Assembly (NCBI RefSeq): GCF_946482605.1
Contig: NZ_CAMLSE010000001.1
Coordinates: 496,001-560,000 of the forward strand
Origin: an uncultured Dyadobacter sp.
Lineage (GTDB): Bacteria; Bacteroidota; Bacteroidia; Cytophagales; Spirosomataceae
DNA: 64,000 bases
Direction: 5' to 3'
Shown here in pieces: positions 34,763 through 43,679 of the stretch. The translations under genes and the position numbers were made by a program. Every line of letters begins with the position of its first letter. Position 1 is the stretch's first letter. The notes under the pieces are model-generated. The model had not been told where the DNA came from. It searched no databases and was given only the letters and a program-made list of their open reading frames with translations.

Positions 34763-35191
34763 TCAGGCATTCCGCATTTGAACCTCGATATCGGGCGAAA
34801 CCCGGAGCAGATCGGCAACAAATGCCATTTTGTTTTTTGGCGAGATGATGATACTGTCGTATCGGTTATACTTCAACTCGATTCGGTCAAATGACAGCGC
34901 GGGTGAACTGATCGGGTTTCTTGTTTCCGCTATTTTTGTAATGGAGGCAATCGGTATTGTTTTTGAAACGATAAAACCTGATTTTATCCTGATCTGAGCG
35001 CCCGTAATTTGGTAATAAGTTGTCAGAAACAGATGTAAAATAAACATTGCGGCCAGCAAGACAATGCCAAGGCCTATCCAATTACCTTTCAGGATCATGG
35101 CGGTGCCGGCAAAAACCAGGATTGCAGACACAAAAATGGATAGTTCAGGACCTATCCGGGACTTGTAGGTTTTTTCGTTTTGGTATGACAT
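34763..35191 (-). CDS. PH-domain-like membrane protein
   Basis: From MSYQNEKTYKSRIGPELSIF the product has 142 residues: two adjacent hydrophobic segments (about 16-32 and 38-58), then a small beta domain (TYYQITGAQIRIKSGFIVSK; ISPKNKMAFVADLLRVSPDI) with the pattern of bacterial PH domains of the YdbS/DUF304 kind. It is likely an inner-membrane protein with a cytoplasmic PH-like domain; function unknown. Confidence 0.8.
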   Translation of the reverse strand: MSYQNEKTYKSRIGPELSIFVSAILVFAGTAMILKGNWIGLGIVLLAAMFILHLFLTTYYQITGAQIRIKSGFIVSKTIPIASITKIAETRNPISSPALSFDRIELKYNRYDSIIISPKNKMAFVADLLRVSPDIEVQMRNA

Positions 35192-35322
35192 AGCGAGGCT
35201 TTGTTGAATCAATACAGTCAATCTATCAAAAACTGCCCGAAATGCAAAGGAAAGCTGGGCATAAATCTATTTCAGCACAACTTCTTTGCAGCGGTTTAAT
35301 ACCCCAACCGCCCCGCCCCGTG

Positions 35323-36108
35323 TTAATGCGCGATAGCATGGGCGGCCAGCATTTCTTTCAGGTCCTTCACATTGCTGCATACGCCTGCGACACGCCCCCG
35401 TTTATCGATCAGCATATGCGTGGGATAACCGTTGATGTTCAGGGTGTCGTTCAGGTAACTCTTCTTGTCGCCGACAACAGCATAATCGAATTTCCGGCTC
35501 TTCAGGAATTTCTGCAAGGCGCTCCGTGAATCCATTGCGATACTTAGAAATACCACATCTTTTCGCATGCGGTTACTCGCCACGATCGCATTCAGCTCGG
35601 GCATTTCAGCAATGCAGGGGAGGCATCCGATAAACCAGAATTTCATAACCACAAACTTATCGTGGGTAGTGGCCGAGTCGACAACCTGTCCCTCGATCGT
35701 TTGGTATCCGAAGCCGGTAAGGGGTTTTCCCATTTTGAGAAAATCTCCGAAATCGCTGTAAGCCGTAGCACGAAGCTGGTTGCGAATGTTTTCTTCTGCG
35801 TTCACGTCCAGCTTTTTGAGCTGATACTGAATGGCAGTATCTCCACTGGTGTATTTCCAAACCGCATACTCGCCCGTGCTGTATCTGCGCATAAAAGTGT
35901 CGAGCGGAATTACGCGGTCATCGGTATCGAAGGGCGTGAAATGCTTGTAGAACTTAATGTTTTTGGAATAATAACCCCACCAATGCGGAAAGTCTGAGAG
36001 CGACTCCCGCGTGCCAGCGACCGGTTCTCCCAGTTTTGGGCCGTCGCCACCGCAAGACCATGTGAGGATGACAACTATGGAAAGGGTTACTATTGCCGGC
36101 AGCTTCAT
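35323..36108 (-). CDS. TlpA/ResA-like thioredoxin-fold lipoprotein
   Basis: A 261-residue lipoprotein (MKLPAIVTLSIVVILTWSCG, lipid Cys at 19). About 100 residues of unassigned sequence precede a redoxin domain with the CxxC active site in FWFIGCLPCIAEMPELNAIV near residue 160, and the conserved cis-Pro region NINGYPTHMLIDKRGRVAGV. It probably reduces or rearranges disulfides in the periplasm. A 43-residue membrane peptide gene ends 13 bases before it and may be co-transcribed. Confidence 0.9.
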   Translation of the reverse strand: MKLPAIVTLSIVVILTWSCGGDGPKLGEPVAGTRESLSDFPHWWGYYSKNIKFYKHFTPFDTDDRVIPLDTFMRRYSTGEYAVWKYTSGDTAIQYQLKKLDVNAEENIRNQLRATAYSDFGDFLKMGKPLTGFGYQTIEGQVVDSATTHDKFVVMKFWFIGCLPCIAEMPELNAIVASNRMRKDVVFLSIAMDSRSALQKFLKSRKFDYAVVGDKKSYLNDTLNINGYPTHMLIDKRGRVAGVCSNVKDLKEMLAAHAIAH

Positions 36109-36121
36109 CGTGTAATGGGGC

Positions 36122-36253
36122 TTAAATAATGGTCAATGCATAGCAGACGATGACATAACCGACTACTATCACAAGTGCGGATAGGAGCGTGGCAGCCATT
36201 CTTTCGGATCCGTTCTTGGCGTTTCCATGCCTGATTTCACAGTTATCGATCAT
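36122..36253 (-). CDS. Small single-span membrane protein, 43 residues
   Basis: The frame starts MIDNCEIRHGNAKNGSERMA and ends with the hydrophobic segment TLLSALVIVVGYVIVCYAL followed by TII and a stop. A polar, positively charged N-terminus before one helix predicts a cytoplasmic N-terminus. It ends 13 bases before the TlpA-like gene on the same strand. The family is unrecognised; it is supported by topology and position only. Confidence 0.5.
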   Translation of the reverse strand: MIDNCEIRHGNAKNGSERMAATLLSALVIVVGYVIVCYALTII

Positions 36254-36287
36254 AGTGCCAATTAGTATTTGAGTGTGAAAACTACTA

Positions 36288-36674
36288 CTAACCCGCGGGC
36301 GCTGATACAGCGAGTATTTTTAACTTTCTTAAACCTGCGGGCATCATCCATTCCAGTGTTTGGCCTTCGCGCAAACCAATCAGGGCTGCCGCCATGGGTG
36401 TCAGGATCGAAATGCGGTTTGAGCGGATCTCCGCCAGCGACGGCACTACAATTGAAAATTCGAATATTTTATTTGTGGCAAGTTCACAAACCTTAACCTG
36501 TGAATTCAAACGAATGCAGCCTACGGGCAGCTCCTGATCTTTCACAACCGTTGCCCTGCTGAGTTCGTCGGCCAATGTCATCTGATTACCGGTAGGATCA
36601 TTGGGTAGTAATGCTGCGAACTGTTTTAAGATCCTGAAATCTTCCTCGCAAAGAAGAACATCATTTTGTGACAT
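36288..36674 (-). CDS. GreA/GreB C-terminal-domain protein (Rnk-like)
   Basis: Starting at MSQNDVLLCEEDF gives 128 residues. The second half (VGCIRLNSQVKVCELATNKI, then SILTPMAAALIGLREGQTLE) matches the FKBP-like C-terminal domain of Gre transcript-cleavage factors; the N-terminal coiled coil of true GreA is missing, as in Rnk-type regulators that bind RNA polymerase. In Bacteroidota such stand-alone domains are common and poorly studied. Single gene. Confidence 0.85.
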   Translation of the reverse strand: MSQNDVLLCEEDFRILKQFAALLPNDPTGNQMTLADELSRATVVKDQELPVGCIRLNSQVKVCELATNKIFEFSIVVPSLAEIRSNRISILTPMAAALIGLREGQTLEWMMPAGLRKLKILAVSAPAG

Positions 36675-36770
36675 ATCTTGATGAATTAAATACAAAAATT
36701 TTTAGCTGCTTAAAATCCATTCGGGTGACCGGTCTGACGCCTGTCTCCCTGGACTTTGAACGCCCGGTTG

Positions 36771-37121
36771 TTACTCCCTGAGCCCCTGGTTCCCCGATGC
36801 GACGATCTTTTGGATGGTTGTCCAGAACCGGACCAGGAAAAGCCGCTCCTGGCGCGAGACGCTTTCCTTCGCACTGATAGCACGCTTTAAAATCAAAAGA
36901 AACCGCCTTTTTGTCTCGGAGTTCACATTTACTGCGATTTCCCCGGATTGCCTGACGCCTTTGCCAGGCCCCTGGGACAAATTTTCCTGAATAAACAGTG
37001 CAAAAGCGGTCAGCTGAGCAGGCTGATGCACTTCCACCCATTGCGGGTCGGTCACCACACCGGAATGGGACCAATTGCTGATTACTTTCTCTAACTGGAA
37101 TGTAAGTTCTGCGGCTTGCAT
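36771..37121 (-). CDS. Hypothetical helical protein
   Basis: The 116-residue product (MQAAELTFQLEKVISNWSHS) is predicted to be all-helical and soluble, with KRRFLLILKRAISAKESVSR near the C-terminus. I do not recognise a family. It is preferred over the overlapping frame at 36661-37074, whose translation has unusual Cys/Arg composition. It lies 30 bases downstream of the DUF932-like gene on the same strand. Confidence 0.65.
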   Translation of the reverse strand: MQAAELTFQLEKVISNWSHSGVVTDPQWVEVHQPAQLTAFALFIQENLSQGPGKGVRQSGEIAVNVNSETKRRFLLILKRAISAKESVSRQERLFLVRFWTTIQKIVASGNQGLRE

Positions 37122-37151
37122 AGCATTCGTTGATACGTGATGTACTCAGGT

Positions 37152-38087
37152 TTATGAAAATGTACTGGCAGCCAGCTGATGGAAAACCCGTTCATCCAGT
37201 TTATACCGGTCGTTCAATGTCAGGCTGCTTCGGGTTGTGAACAGCACATGATTGACCGCATTGTAAACCAACCAGTACGACTTGGGCGCACCCAGCGCCC
37301 GCTCCTCCAACCGCAGCCGTTCGTAGGCCTGCTTCGCCAATTGCACGGGAATGGGCAGTTTCTTAAAAACATCTACATCGGACCTGTCCAGAATTTTCGA
37401 CTGCATCTGCTCGTAGATGGAGGCTGTCAGCCCTTGCGTTGAGCTCTTCTGCATGAGCAGTGTATCACGAAAAAGGCTTTTAAACAACTCAGCCGTTATC
37501 TGGCTGTGATGAACCTTTTTGACCGCTTTATCCGACCGGCCGTCTTTTTTGTCGGGCTTTTTGCTCAGCCACTGCTGATAGTAGGCAGACTTATCGAAGA
37601 GGTCGGCCCAACCCATCAGCCCATTCTCGCAGAAAGACCTGTACATGCTTTTGGTTGTCAATGTCCCCTGATCCAGCATCGTTGTCAGGGACTGTCCCTG
37701 GAAGCTAAAAGGCGTTTTGCCGTTGTAGCTGTTGGTGATGATGATGTTCTGGTTCAATTGTTCCGCACCGACCGACAGCTGTTCCGGCAAAACGATGCTG
37801 ATGGTAAACTCGCCCGTGGCAGTGTATTTGATCCGAAGAATGTATTGTCCGAATACCTGATCCACCACCTCGCGGATCCAGGAGTTGTCGATAACGGTAT
37901 ACTCCGCACTCTGGATGCCAAAGATCGTCTTTTGATTCCCGTTCATTTCGCCGACCACTAACTGCTGCCGGTCTGTCGACACGATCTCATAACCCGGAAG
38001 CAGGTCTGTGAGCCAGATCGAATGGACCGGGAAACAGATATCTTCCCAGGAAGATGTTGCATAGGGTTGTGTGCTGAGATAAGTCAT
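37152..38087 (-). CDS. DUF932-like protein
   Basis: The start at 38087 (MTYLSTQPYATSSWEDICFP) avoids a Lys-rich, poly-T-encoded extension. In the 311-residue product the features IVSTDRQQLVVGEMNGNQKT, EYTVIDNSWIREVVDQVFGQ and NQNIIITNSYNGKTPFSFQG resemble DUF932 proteins, best known from phages and plasmids, where they often lie near replication or recombination genes. No phage gene is nearby, so a mobile origin is only a possibility. The identification is from motif order and is moderate. Confidence 0.7.
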   Translation of the reverse strand: MTYLSTQPYATSSWEDICFPVHSIWLTDLLPGYEIVSTDRQQLVVGEMNGNQKTIFGIQSAEYTVIDNSWIREVVDQVFGQYILRIKYTATGEFTISIVLPEQLSVGAEQLNQNIIITNSYNGKTPFSFQGQSLTTMLDQGTLTTKSMYRSFCENGLMGWADLFDKSAYYQQWLSKKPDKKDGRSDKAVKKVHHSQITAELFKSLFRDTLLMQKSSTQGLTASIYEQMQSKILDRSDVDVFKKLPIPVQLAKQAYERLRLEERALGAPKSYWLVYNAVNHVLFTTRSSLTLNDRYKLDERVFHQLAASTFS

Positions 38088-38306
38088 GCCTATTTTTTTT
38101 ACAACTGTAAATTTAAGGTTTTTAAAATATGAAAACAAGTAAAGTCTTTTTTTACCGTTCTTTTCTTAGCTACCGGAAGTTACTGGTATAAGAATTGGCA
38201 CGGTGTCGCTGCGAATTCGTATCCTTCTCTTAGTAAGCGCACTCCCCAGGGGTGCAACATCCAAATAGCGGCTCATGGCCATTTTATCATCCTAACTAAC
38301 AATCGA

Positions 38307-39389
38307 ATGCTATCAAAGCTGGAAAAACATTGGGCAAGTATACTTCCCGTCCTCGCATGGGTGCTCTATATCGGGAAATCATTCGGACTTCAGGGCGGTT
38401 ACGATTTGTTCGTCGCCCTGGGCCTTACCGGCGTGGTACTGGCCGCCGTCCATCATGCCGAGGTCATTGCCCATAGAATAGGCGAACCAGCCGGTACCCT
38501 GGTCTTGGCCCTTGCCATTACCATTATTGAAGTCGCGCTGATCGTCTCGCTGATGCTGACCGGCGGGCAGGAGACGCTCACATTAGCCCGTGACACCGTT
38601 TTTGCCGCCATTATGATCATCCTCACTGGAATTATCGGCCTTTGCCTCCTTGCCGGCGGGGTCAGGTATAAAGAGCAGCAATTTGGTCGCCATGGCACCA
38701 GTGCGGCGCTCGTAACGCTGACGGCAATCTCCGTACTCACCCTGATTCTTCCAAATTACACGACCAGCCTGCCGGGACCTGTTTACAGTGTCAGCCAGCT
38801 GATCTTCGTTGCCATTATATCCCTCGTCCTGTACGGAACCTTCGTCATGGTACAGACTGTAACGCACCGTTCCTACTTTCTTCCCGAGGATGCGGAACAG
38901 GATGAGATTGCGGAAGAACCGATCAAGCCCTCGAAAACGCAGACGGCTGTCAGCGCATTGTTTCTGTTGGTTTGTCTTACCGCGGTAGTACTGCTTGCGA
39001 AAAAGCTGGCGCCGGTTATCGAACAGAAGGTCACGGCCCTGGGTGCCCCGGAATCGGTGGTAGGTGTAATCGTTGCTTTGGTGATTCTGCTTCCCGAGGG
39101 GTTGGCGGCATATCGTGCTGCAAAGAAAAACCAGTTGCAGATAAGTCTGAATCTGGCCCTGGGATCGGCTTTGGCCAGTATAGGTTTGACCATTCCGGCC
39201 GTTGCATTAGTCTCGATCATGACTGGAATGACCATTTCATTAGGCATTGATACAAAGTCGACTGTTTTACTGGTGTTGTCACTTTTTACAGTTGCCCTTT
39301 CGTTTACCACCGGTCGCACAACCATTATGCAAGGTGTGGTGTTGCTGGTTCTTTTTGCGGTCTACCTGTTCACCACGATTGTACCCTGA
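38307..39389 (+). CDS. chaA: ChaA-type calcium(sodium)/proton antiporter
   Basis: The 360-residue protein has about eleven membrane helices and the two inverted alpha repeats of the CaCA superfamily: HAEVIAHRIGEPAGTLVLAL followed by AITIIEVALIVSLML, and LLPEGLAAYRAAKKNQLQIS followed by LNLALGSALASIGLTIP. The glutamates in these repeats bind the cation. ChaA exports calcium or sodium in exchange for protons. The gene is monocistronic. Confidence 0.93.
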   Translation: MLSKLEKHWASILPVLAWVLYIGKSFGLQGGYDLFVALGLTGVVLAAVHHAEVIAHRIGEPAGTLVLALAITIIEVALIVSLMLTGGQETLTLARDTVFAAIMIILTGIIGLCLLAGGVRYKEQQFGRHGTSAALVTLTAISVLTLILPNYTTSLPGPVYSVSQLIFVAIISLVLYGTFVMVQTVTHRSYFLPEDAEQDEIAEEPIKPSKTQTAVSALFLLVCLTAVVLLAKKLAPVIEQKVTALGAPESVVGVIVALVILLPEGLAAYRAAKKNQLQISLNLALGSALASIGLTIPAVALVSIMTGMTISLGIDTKSTVLLVLSLFTVALSFTTGRTTIMQGVVLLVLFAVYLFTTIVP

Positions 39390-39488
39390 GATAGGCCATC
39401 ATCTGCTCCTTCGTTTCCGTACAGGCCTCGTCTTAATTCCCGGTATTTTCAATGCGTTTCACGGCAGTCATTTACGGTTTGGGTGACT

Positions 39489-39526
39489 TGTCCAGTCGCG
39501 GACATGCTGCTGTCCAAAAACGGACG
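39489..39526 (+). promoter_or_regulatory. Paired TGTCC inverted repeats, candidate upstream activator site
   Basis: TGTCCAGTCGCGGACA (39489-39504, perfect five-base arms) and TGTCCAAAAACGGACG (39511-39526, one mismatch) are 22 bases apart. Their midpoint is about 83 bases before the -24 GG of the promoter at 39590, as in the first PadR/permease module. Confidence 0.65.
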
Positions 39527-39589
39527 CTGGTTGATCCAGATATTTGTTTCAAACAGCCTGCAATGCCCTTATTGCCCATTTTTTATTCA

Positions 39590-39606
39590 TGGTCTGGTAT
39601 TTGCTA
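39590..39606 (+). promoter_or_regulatory. Sigma-54-type (-24/-12) promoter of the second PadR/permease module
   Basis: TGGTCTGGTATTTGCTA has GG-N10-GC with TGG at -24 and TTGCT at -12, a good match to the consensus TGGCAC-N5-TTGCW. Transcription would start near 39615, about 34 bases before the padR start codon, and the paired sites at 39489-39526 would be centred about 108 bases upstream of it. Confidence 0.7.
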
Positions 39607-39648
39607 TACAAAAGAGTAGGATTATCACCCAATACCTCTTTCCGGCCC

Positions 39649-39981
39649 ATGAAAGGAACCCAATTAGGAGAATTTGAAGAGTTGGTACTGCTGACCATAG
39701 CGAGGCTTTACAACGACGCCTACAGCGCAGCTGTTGTGGAAGAGCTGAGCCGGCGTCTTGAGCGGCCTATGAGCCTGGGTGCTGTCCATCGCACGATGCA
39801 AAGGCTTGAAGAAAAGGGACTCGTTCAATCCCAGTTCGGGCAGGCAACCGCCGAACGCGGGGGACGGCGTAAACGGCTCTACACGGTTACTACCGCCGGG
39901 GAGCAAACCTTACAGCAGGTGCGTCAGATCCGGGACGAGCTTTGGGCCGGTATTCCAAAGGACGCTTTTGGCCTGGCGTAG
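39649..39981 (+). CDS. PadR-family transcriptional regulator (second module)
   Basis: The start MKGTQLGEFEELVLLTIARL at 39649 gives 110 residues; the longer frame extends back over the promoter. It is a close paralogue of the PadR at 9755: the core LGEFEELVLLT, the recognition region LGAVHRTMQRLEEKGLVQSQ and the wing AERGGRRKRLYTVTTAGEQT align throughout. The permease gene starts three bases after its stop. It should act as local regulator of that permease. Confidence 0.94.
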   Translation: MKGTQLGEFEELVLLTIARLYNDAYSAAVVEELSRRLERPMSLGAVHRTMQRLEEKGLVQSQFGQATAERGGRRKRLYTVTTAGEQTLQQVRQIRDELWAGIPKDAFGLA

Positions 39982-39983
39982 CT

Positions 39984-42692
39984 ATGAAAACCGAAAATAA
40001 GAGCCCCGGACCGCCGCAATGGGCCGGTAAACTGATCGAACGGATCACGGCTCCCCATTTAAGGGAAGAAGTGCTCGGTGATCTGGACGAACTGTTTTTC
40101 AAACGGGCAGCCCGCCTGGGTAGCGCCCGCGCAAGGCTGTGGTACCTGCTGGATTGCCTGCTCTTGATCCACCCACGGCTTTGGCATCATAAACAACACA
40201 AGCCGAGTACGTCCAGACACAAAATTACTGATCCATATCCTCAACCTTTTTTTCTTCATCCTGATATGCTGAAAAATTACCTTAAAATCGCTCTGCGCAA
40301 CCTCTGGAAAAGCCGGGGATATACGGCTATCAATGTAGCAGGGTTGTCCCTGGCGTTCTGTATCGGTGTCTTTCTGTTTCTGACTGCCTATCAACAGCTA
40401 ACCTACGATTCTTTCCACCAGGATGGCGACCGTATTTTCAAGACCTACTTCTTTTCAAACGATCCCGACAAACCGGTGCAGGACGGCTCCATGCCTCTCC
40501 CTTTTGCACCGGCCCTTAAAGCGGAATATCCCGAACTTCAGGTTACGCGCGTCATGACCGGCCGGAAAAGCCTGGTGGAAGCCAATGGTAGATACTATGA
40601 CAAGCTGATCAACTACACCGACCCCGATTTTCTGAAAGTCTTTTCCTTTCCACTTCTGCGTAGCGTGCGCGAAACGGCCCTCGCCGAATTAAGCAGCGTC
40701 GTGATCAGCCAGGACATGGCGAGGGATTTGTTCGGTTCTGCCGATCCGATTGGCAAAAGCCTTCGGATAGGCAATGCGACCGACAGTAAAGACTTCATCA
40801 TCACGGGAATCGTAGCCGATGCGCCTGATAACTCATCTGTGGGTTATGACGCCCTGGTGCGCATTGAAAATTCGCCCAACTACGAACCCGATAAAGACAA
40901 ATGGGACAGTAATTCGCATGCCGTTTTTCTGAAATTGCCGCCCCACGTCGATGAAGCCGCATTGGAGGGGCGTTTGAGATCGTTTGCCAGGAAGTACTTT
41001 CCGCAATCACTGGCAGAACTTTCAAAAAAAGGGGCGAAAGCAGACGCACGAGGAGACGTGTTCGCCGTTCGCTTACAGCCCCTTTCGGATGTTCATTTCA
41101 GCCGGGAAATTGCGGGTAACAAAGGGACGCCCATTGCCGTCGTTTATGTGTTGCTGGGTATGGCCGCCTTCATTCTGCTGATCGCCTGTATCAACTTCAT
41201 CAACCTGAGCATCGCACGTTCGTTCAAAAGAGCACGGGAAGTTGGTGTTCGCAAAGCATTGGGGGCACTGAAAAGCAGTTTGTTTGTTCAGATATGGAGT
41301 GAGTCTGCGCTGATCTGCTGCCTGGGTTTTGGCTTGGGAGCGCTGCTGGCATATGGGCTGCTGCCTGCATTCAACGCCCAGTTCGGCGCTAAGCTGAAAC
41401 TGACCATGGCATTGCAGCCGGGCTTTGTGGCGATGATCCTGGGTGTCCTGGCTTTGGTAACGCTTCTCGCCGGTGGCTACCCGGCCAGACAAATGGCGCG
41501 GTTCAATACGATCCAGGTGCTGAAAGGAAAGGTCACAACGGAAAGGCCCGGCGTGCTGCGCAACTCGCTAATCGTCACGCAATTTACCTTGTCGTGTTTG
41601 CTGACCTGCTGCACGGTCATTGCGTTTCAGCAGGTGAAGCATTTGAGGCAGAGCCCGCTGGGGTTCGATAAGGAGCAAGTGATCAGCATTCCGGTCGGGA
41701 ATCAGGTCAATGGCAGGCAGGTGCTCGGGCTGCTGCGTAACCGGCTGGCCGATGATCCATCGGTGCTGTCCATTACCGGATCGAATGTGAACCTGGGCAA
41801 AGGCAAGGACCGCGTCACTTCACGCGGAGTTGTGGGCTTTACGTACAAGGGCCGGTCTGTTTCCACTGACTGGCTGTTGGTGGACTACGACTATCTCAAA
41901 ACGCTCCGTATCAAGCCGGTTACCGGACGGGATTTCGAGCGACAATACGCGGCAGACTCAATTAATGCGGTTTTGATTACGCAAAGCATGGCCAAAATGA
42001 TGGGTGAGCCCAACCCGGTGGGCCAGCTGCTCCGTGACGATAACGATACGACAGGCCTAAAATCGCAGATTATCGGCGTCATACCCGATTTTCAGCTGTA
42101 CTCGGCCGGTTATGAAGCCAAGCCCATTACCATGCATATCTCGCATACAGAACCTATCAACTACATCTTCGTACGAGTAACCCAATCCAGTCTGGCTGCC
42201 GCCATGGAGAACCTGAAAAAAGAATGGAACCAGGTGGCACCGCAATCCGAGTTCATCGGATCTTTCCTCAATGAGAACGTCGACGCCTGGTATCAGGATG
42301 AAGAGCAGCTTTCACAAGTGTTGAGCCTGGCATCCGGAGTAGCCATTGTACTCTCGGCGATTGGCTTGTTCGCGATCGCCATGCTGATGATCGAGCAGCG
42401 CACCAAAGAGATAGGTATTCGCAAAGTGATGGGTGCCAGCATTCCCGGCATTGTGATGCTATTGTTACGTAATTTTATTAAGCTGGTAGTGATCGCCTTA
42501 TGCATCGCTGTGCCGGTCGCCTGGTGGGGTATGCAGGTCTGGCTGGATAATTACCCTCACCGGATTGTCATCAGTCCCTGGATATTCATTGTTGTGGGAA
42601 TGGCGGCGATTCTGATTGCCCTGGCAACCGTCAGCTTTCAGACCATCAAGGCCGCTCTGATGAACCCGGTAAAGAGCTTGAAAAACGAATAA
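39984..42692 (+). CDS. FtsX/MacB-type ABC transporter permease with PadR-associated prefix domain (second module)
   Basis: A 902-residue paralogue of the permease at 10111. The prefix domain at about 1-85 contains ITAPHLREEVLGDLDELFFK, followed by a first helix in YTAINVAGLSLAFCIGVFLF, a MacB-like periplasmic domain, three helices with ARSFKRAREVGVRKALGALK, a second periplasmic domain, and three final helices with RTKEIGIRKVMGASIPGIVM. Like its paralogue it has no adjacent ATPase. Start chosen directly after the padR stop. Confidence 0.93.
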   Translation: MKTENKSPGPPQWAGKLIERITAPHLREEVLGDLDELFFKRAARLGSARARLWYLLDCLLLIHPRLWHHKQHKPSTSRHKITDPYPQPFFLHPDMLKNYLKIALRNLWKSRGYTAINVAGLSLAFCIGVFLFLTAYQQLTYDSFHQDGDRIFKTYFFSNDPDKPVQDGSMPLPFAPALKAEYPELQVTRVMTGRKSLVEANGRYYDKLINYTDPDFLKVFSFPLLRSVRETALAELSSVVISQDMARDLFGSADPIGKSLRIGNATDSKDFIITGIVADAPDNSSVGYDALVRIENSPNYEPDKDKWDSNSHAVFLKLPPHVDEAALEGRLRSFARKYFPQSLAELSKKGAKADARGDVFAVRLQPLSDVHFSREIAGNKGTPIAVVYVLLGMAAFILLIACINFINLSIARSFKRAREVGVRKALGALKSSLFVQIWSESALICCLGFGLGALLAYGLLPAFNAQFGAKLKLTMALQPGFVAMILGVLALVTLLAGGYPARQMARFNTIQVLKGKVTTERPGVLRNSLIVTQFTLSCLLTCCTVIAFQQVKHLRQSPLGFDKEQVISIPVGNQVNGRQVLGLLRNRLADDPSVLSITGSNVNLGKGKDRVTSRGVVGFTYKGRSVSTDWLLVDYDYLKTLRIKPVTGRDFERQYAADSINAVLITQSMAKMMGEPNPVGQLLRDDNDTTGLKSQIIGVIPDFQLYSAGYEAKPITMHISHTEPINYIFVRVTQSSLAAAMENLKKEWNQVAPQSEFIGSFLNENVDAWYQDEEQLSQVLSLASGVAIVLSAIGLFAIAMLMIEQRTKEIGIRKVMGASIPGIVMLLLRNFIKLVVIALCIAVPVAWWGMQVWLDNYPHRIVISPWIFIVVGMAAILIALATVSFQTIKAALMNPVKSLKNE

Positions 42693-42855
42693 CGGGTATT
42701 GTTTCTAACCGGTTGCCTTTGTCGGGTAAGTATCATAATGGGGAGTCCGCTTTGGGTAGGTGCAGCTTACGGATTTTTGATGTTGCGGCATGGTCGCTAT
42801 TTGTCTGAAAACTGTGTATCTTGACCCCACTCATTCCAATAACAGCCACCCACAT

Positions 42856-42861
42856 AAGGAG
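42856..42861 (+). promoter_or_regulatory. Strong ribosome binding site AAGGAG
   Basis: AAGGAG lies six bases before the ATG at 42868 and selects this start over the in-frame ATG at 42790. Such a strong site is unusual among the genes in this window. Confidence 0.7.
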
Positions 42862-42867
42862 TTACCG

Positions 42868-43455
42868 ATGGATCATGACCTGTATTCGACGCTGCCCGAT
42901 GAAATGCTGGGCCGGCTCCTTTTTACGGGAGACGCCAAGGCGTATGAGGCTATCTACCGGCGTTACTGGCGCCCGCTGTTTTCCATTGCTACCTGGAAAA
43001 CGAACAGTCAGATTGCTGCGGAAGAAATGGTTCAGGAGTTGTTTCTGAGATTGTGGGAGAACCGGCAGAAAAACCTTATCGAGAATCCGGAAGCCTACCT
43101 GAAAACCGCGCTCAGATATAGTGTGATAGGCTTCATCAAAGCGAAACTGGCTAACATGCAGGCCGAGCTCGGAGAGGCTTCGGATCAAGCCGCTGACCAG
43201 CTGGCGGATACCGGCGTAGGTCTGACCGAATTATCGGCAGCACTGGAGAATGCGCTCAATATGCTTCCCCAAAAAACGCGGCTGGTGTTTCAGATGAGCC
43301 GCTTCGAGCAACGCTCCACTTCGGAAATAGCGAGTCAGCTGGGCCTTACGGATCGTGCTGTCGAATACCACATTACCCAGTCGTTGCGCCTGCTGCGGTT
43401 TCAGTTGAAGGATTACCTGGCCTATTCGGCCGTCGCCACCCTTTTTTGCTCCTAA
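42868..43455 (+). CDS. FecI-type ECF sigma factor
   Basis: The 195-residue protein has region 2 at about 22-90 (YEAIYRRYWRPLFSIATWKT; AAEEMVQELFLRLWENRQKN) and region 4 at about 130-180 (LNMLPQKTRLVFQMSRFEQR; STSEIASQLGLTDRAVEYHI). It is followed by a FecR anti-sigma factor and a SusC with an STN signalling domain, the standard cell-surface signalling set: substrate binding to SusC releases the sigma factor from FecR, which then turns on susC/susD. Confidence 0.95.
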   Translation: MDHDLYSTLPDEMLGRLLFTGDAKAYEAIYRRYWRPLFSIATWKTNSQIAAEEMVQELFLRLWENRQKNLIENPEAYLKTALRYSVIGFIKAKLANMQAELGEASDQAADQLADTGVGLTELSAALENALNMLPQKTRLVFQMSRFEQRSTSEIASQLGLTDRAVEYHITQSLRLLRFQLKDYLAYSAVATLFCS

Positions 43456-43679
43456 ACTTTTCCTGAATGCAATCCCCGTCCCGTCCATTATCGAATGGGA
43501 CGCTTCGGTAACGCATCCTGTTTTATACTGCCAAATCGTATTTTGTTATTTAATTATTTCAAGAATATTTGAGTTTAGGTGTTATTTATTTTTCATTATT
43601 CAAATAAATACAAATTTACTTTACGGCCATAAACGCTTTTTTGTACTATATAAATGAAACGTTTTGACGCCGTGATATC

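Noticed and set aside
36661..37074. Alternative minus-strand frame of 137 residues overlapping the hypothetical protein at 36771-37121
   Set aside because: Its translation has uneven Cys/Arg content, whereas the overlapping 116-residue frame gives a regular helical protein. Only one can be real over most of the length.
37152..38087. DUF932-like gene as evidence of a prophage or plasmid remnant
   Set aside because: No integrase, capsid, replication or toxin-antitoxin gene lies nearby, and neighbours are ordinary chromosomal genes, so a mobile element cannot be supported.
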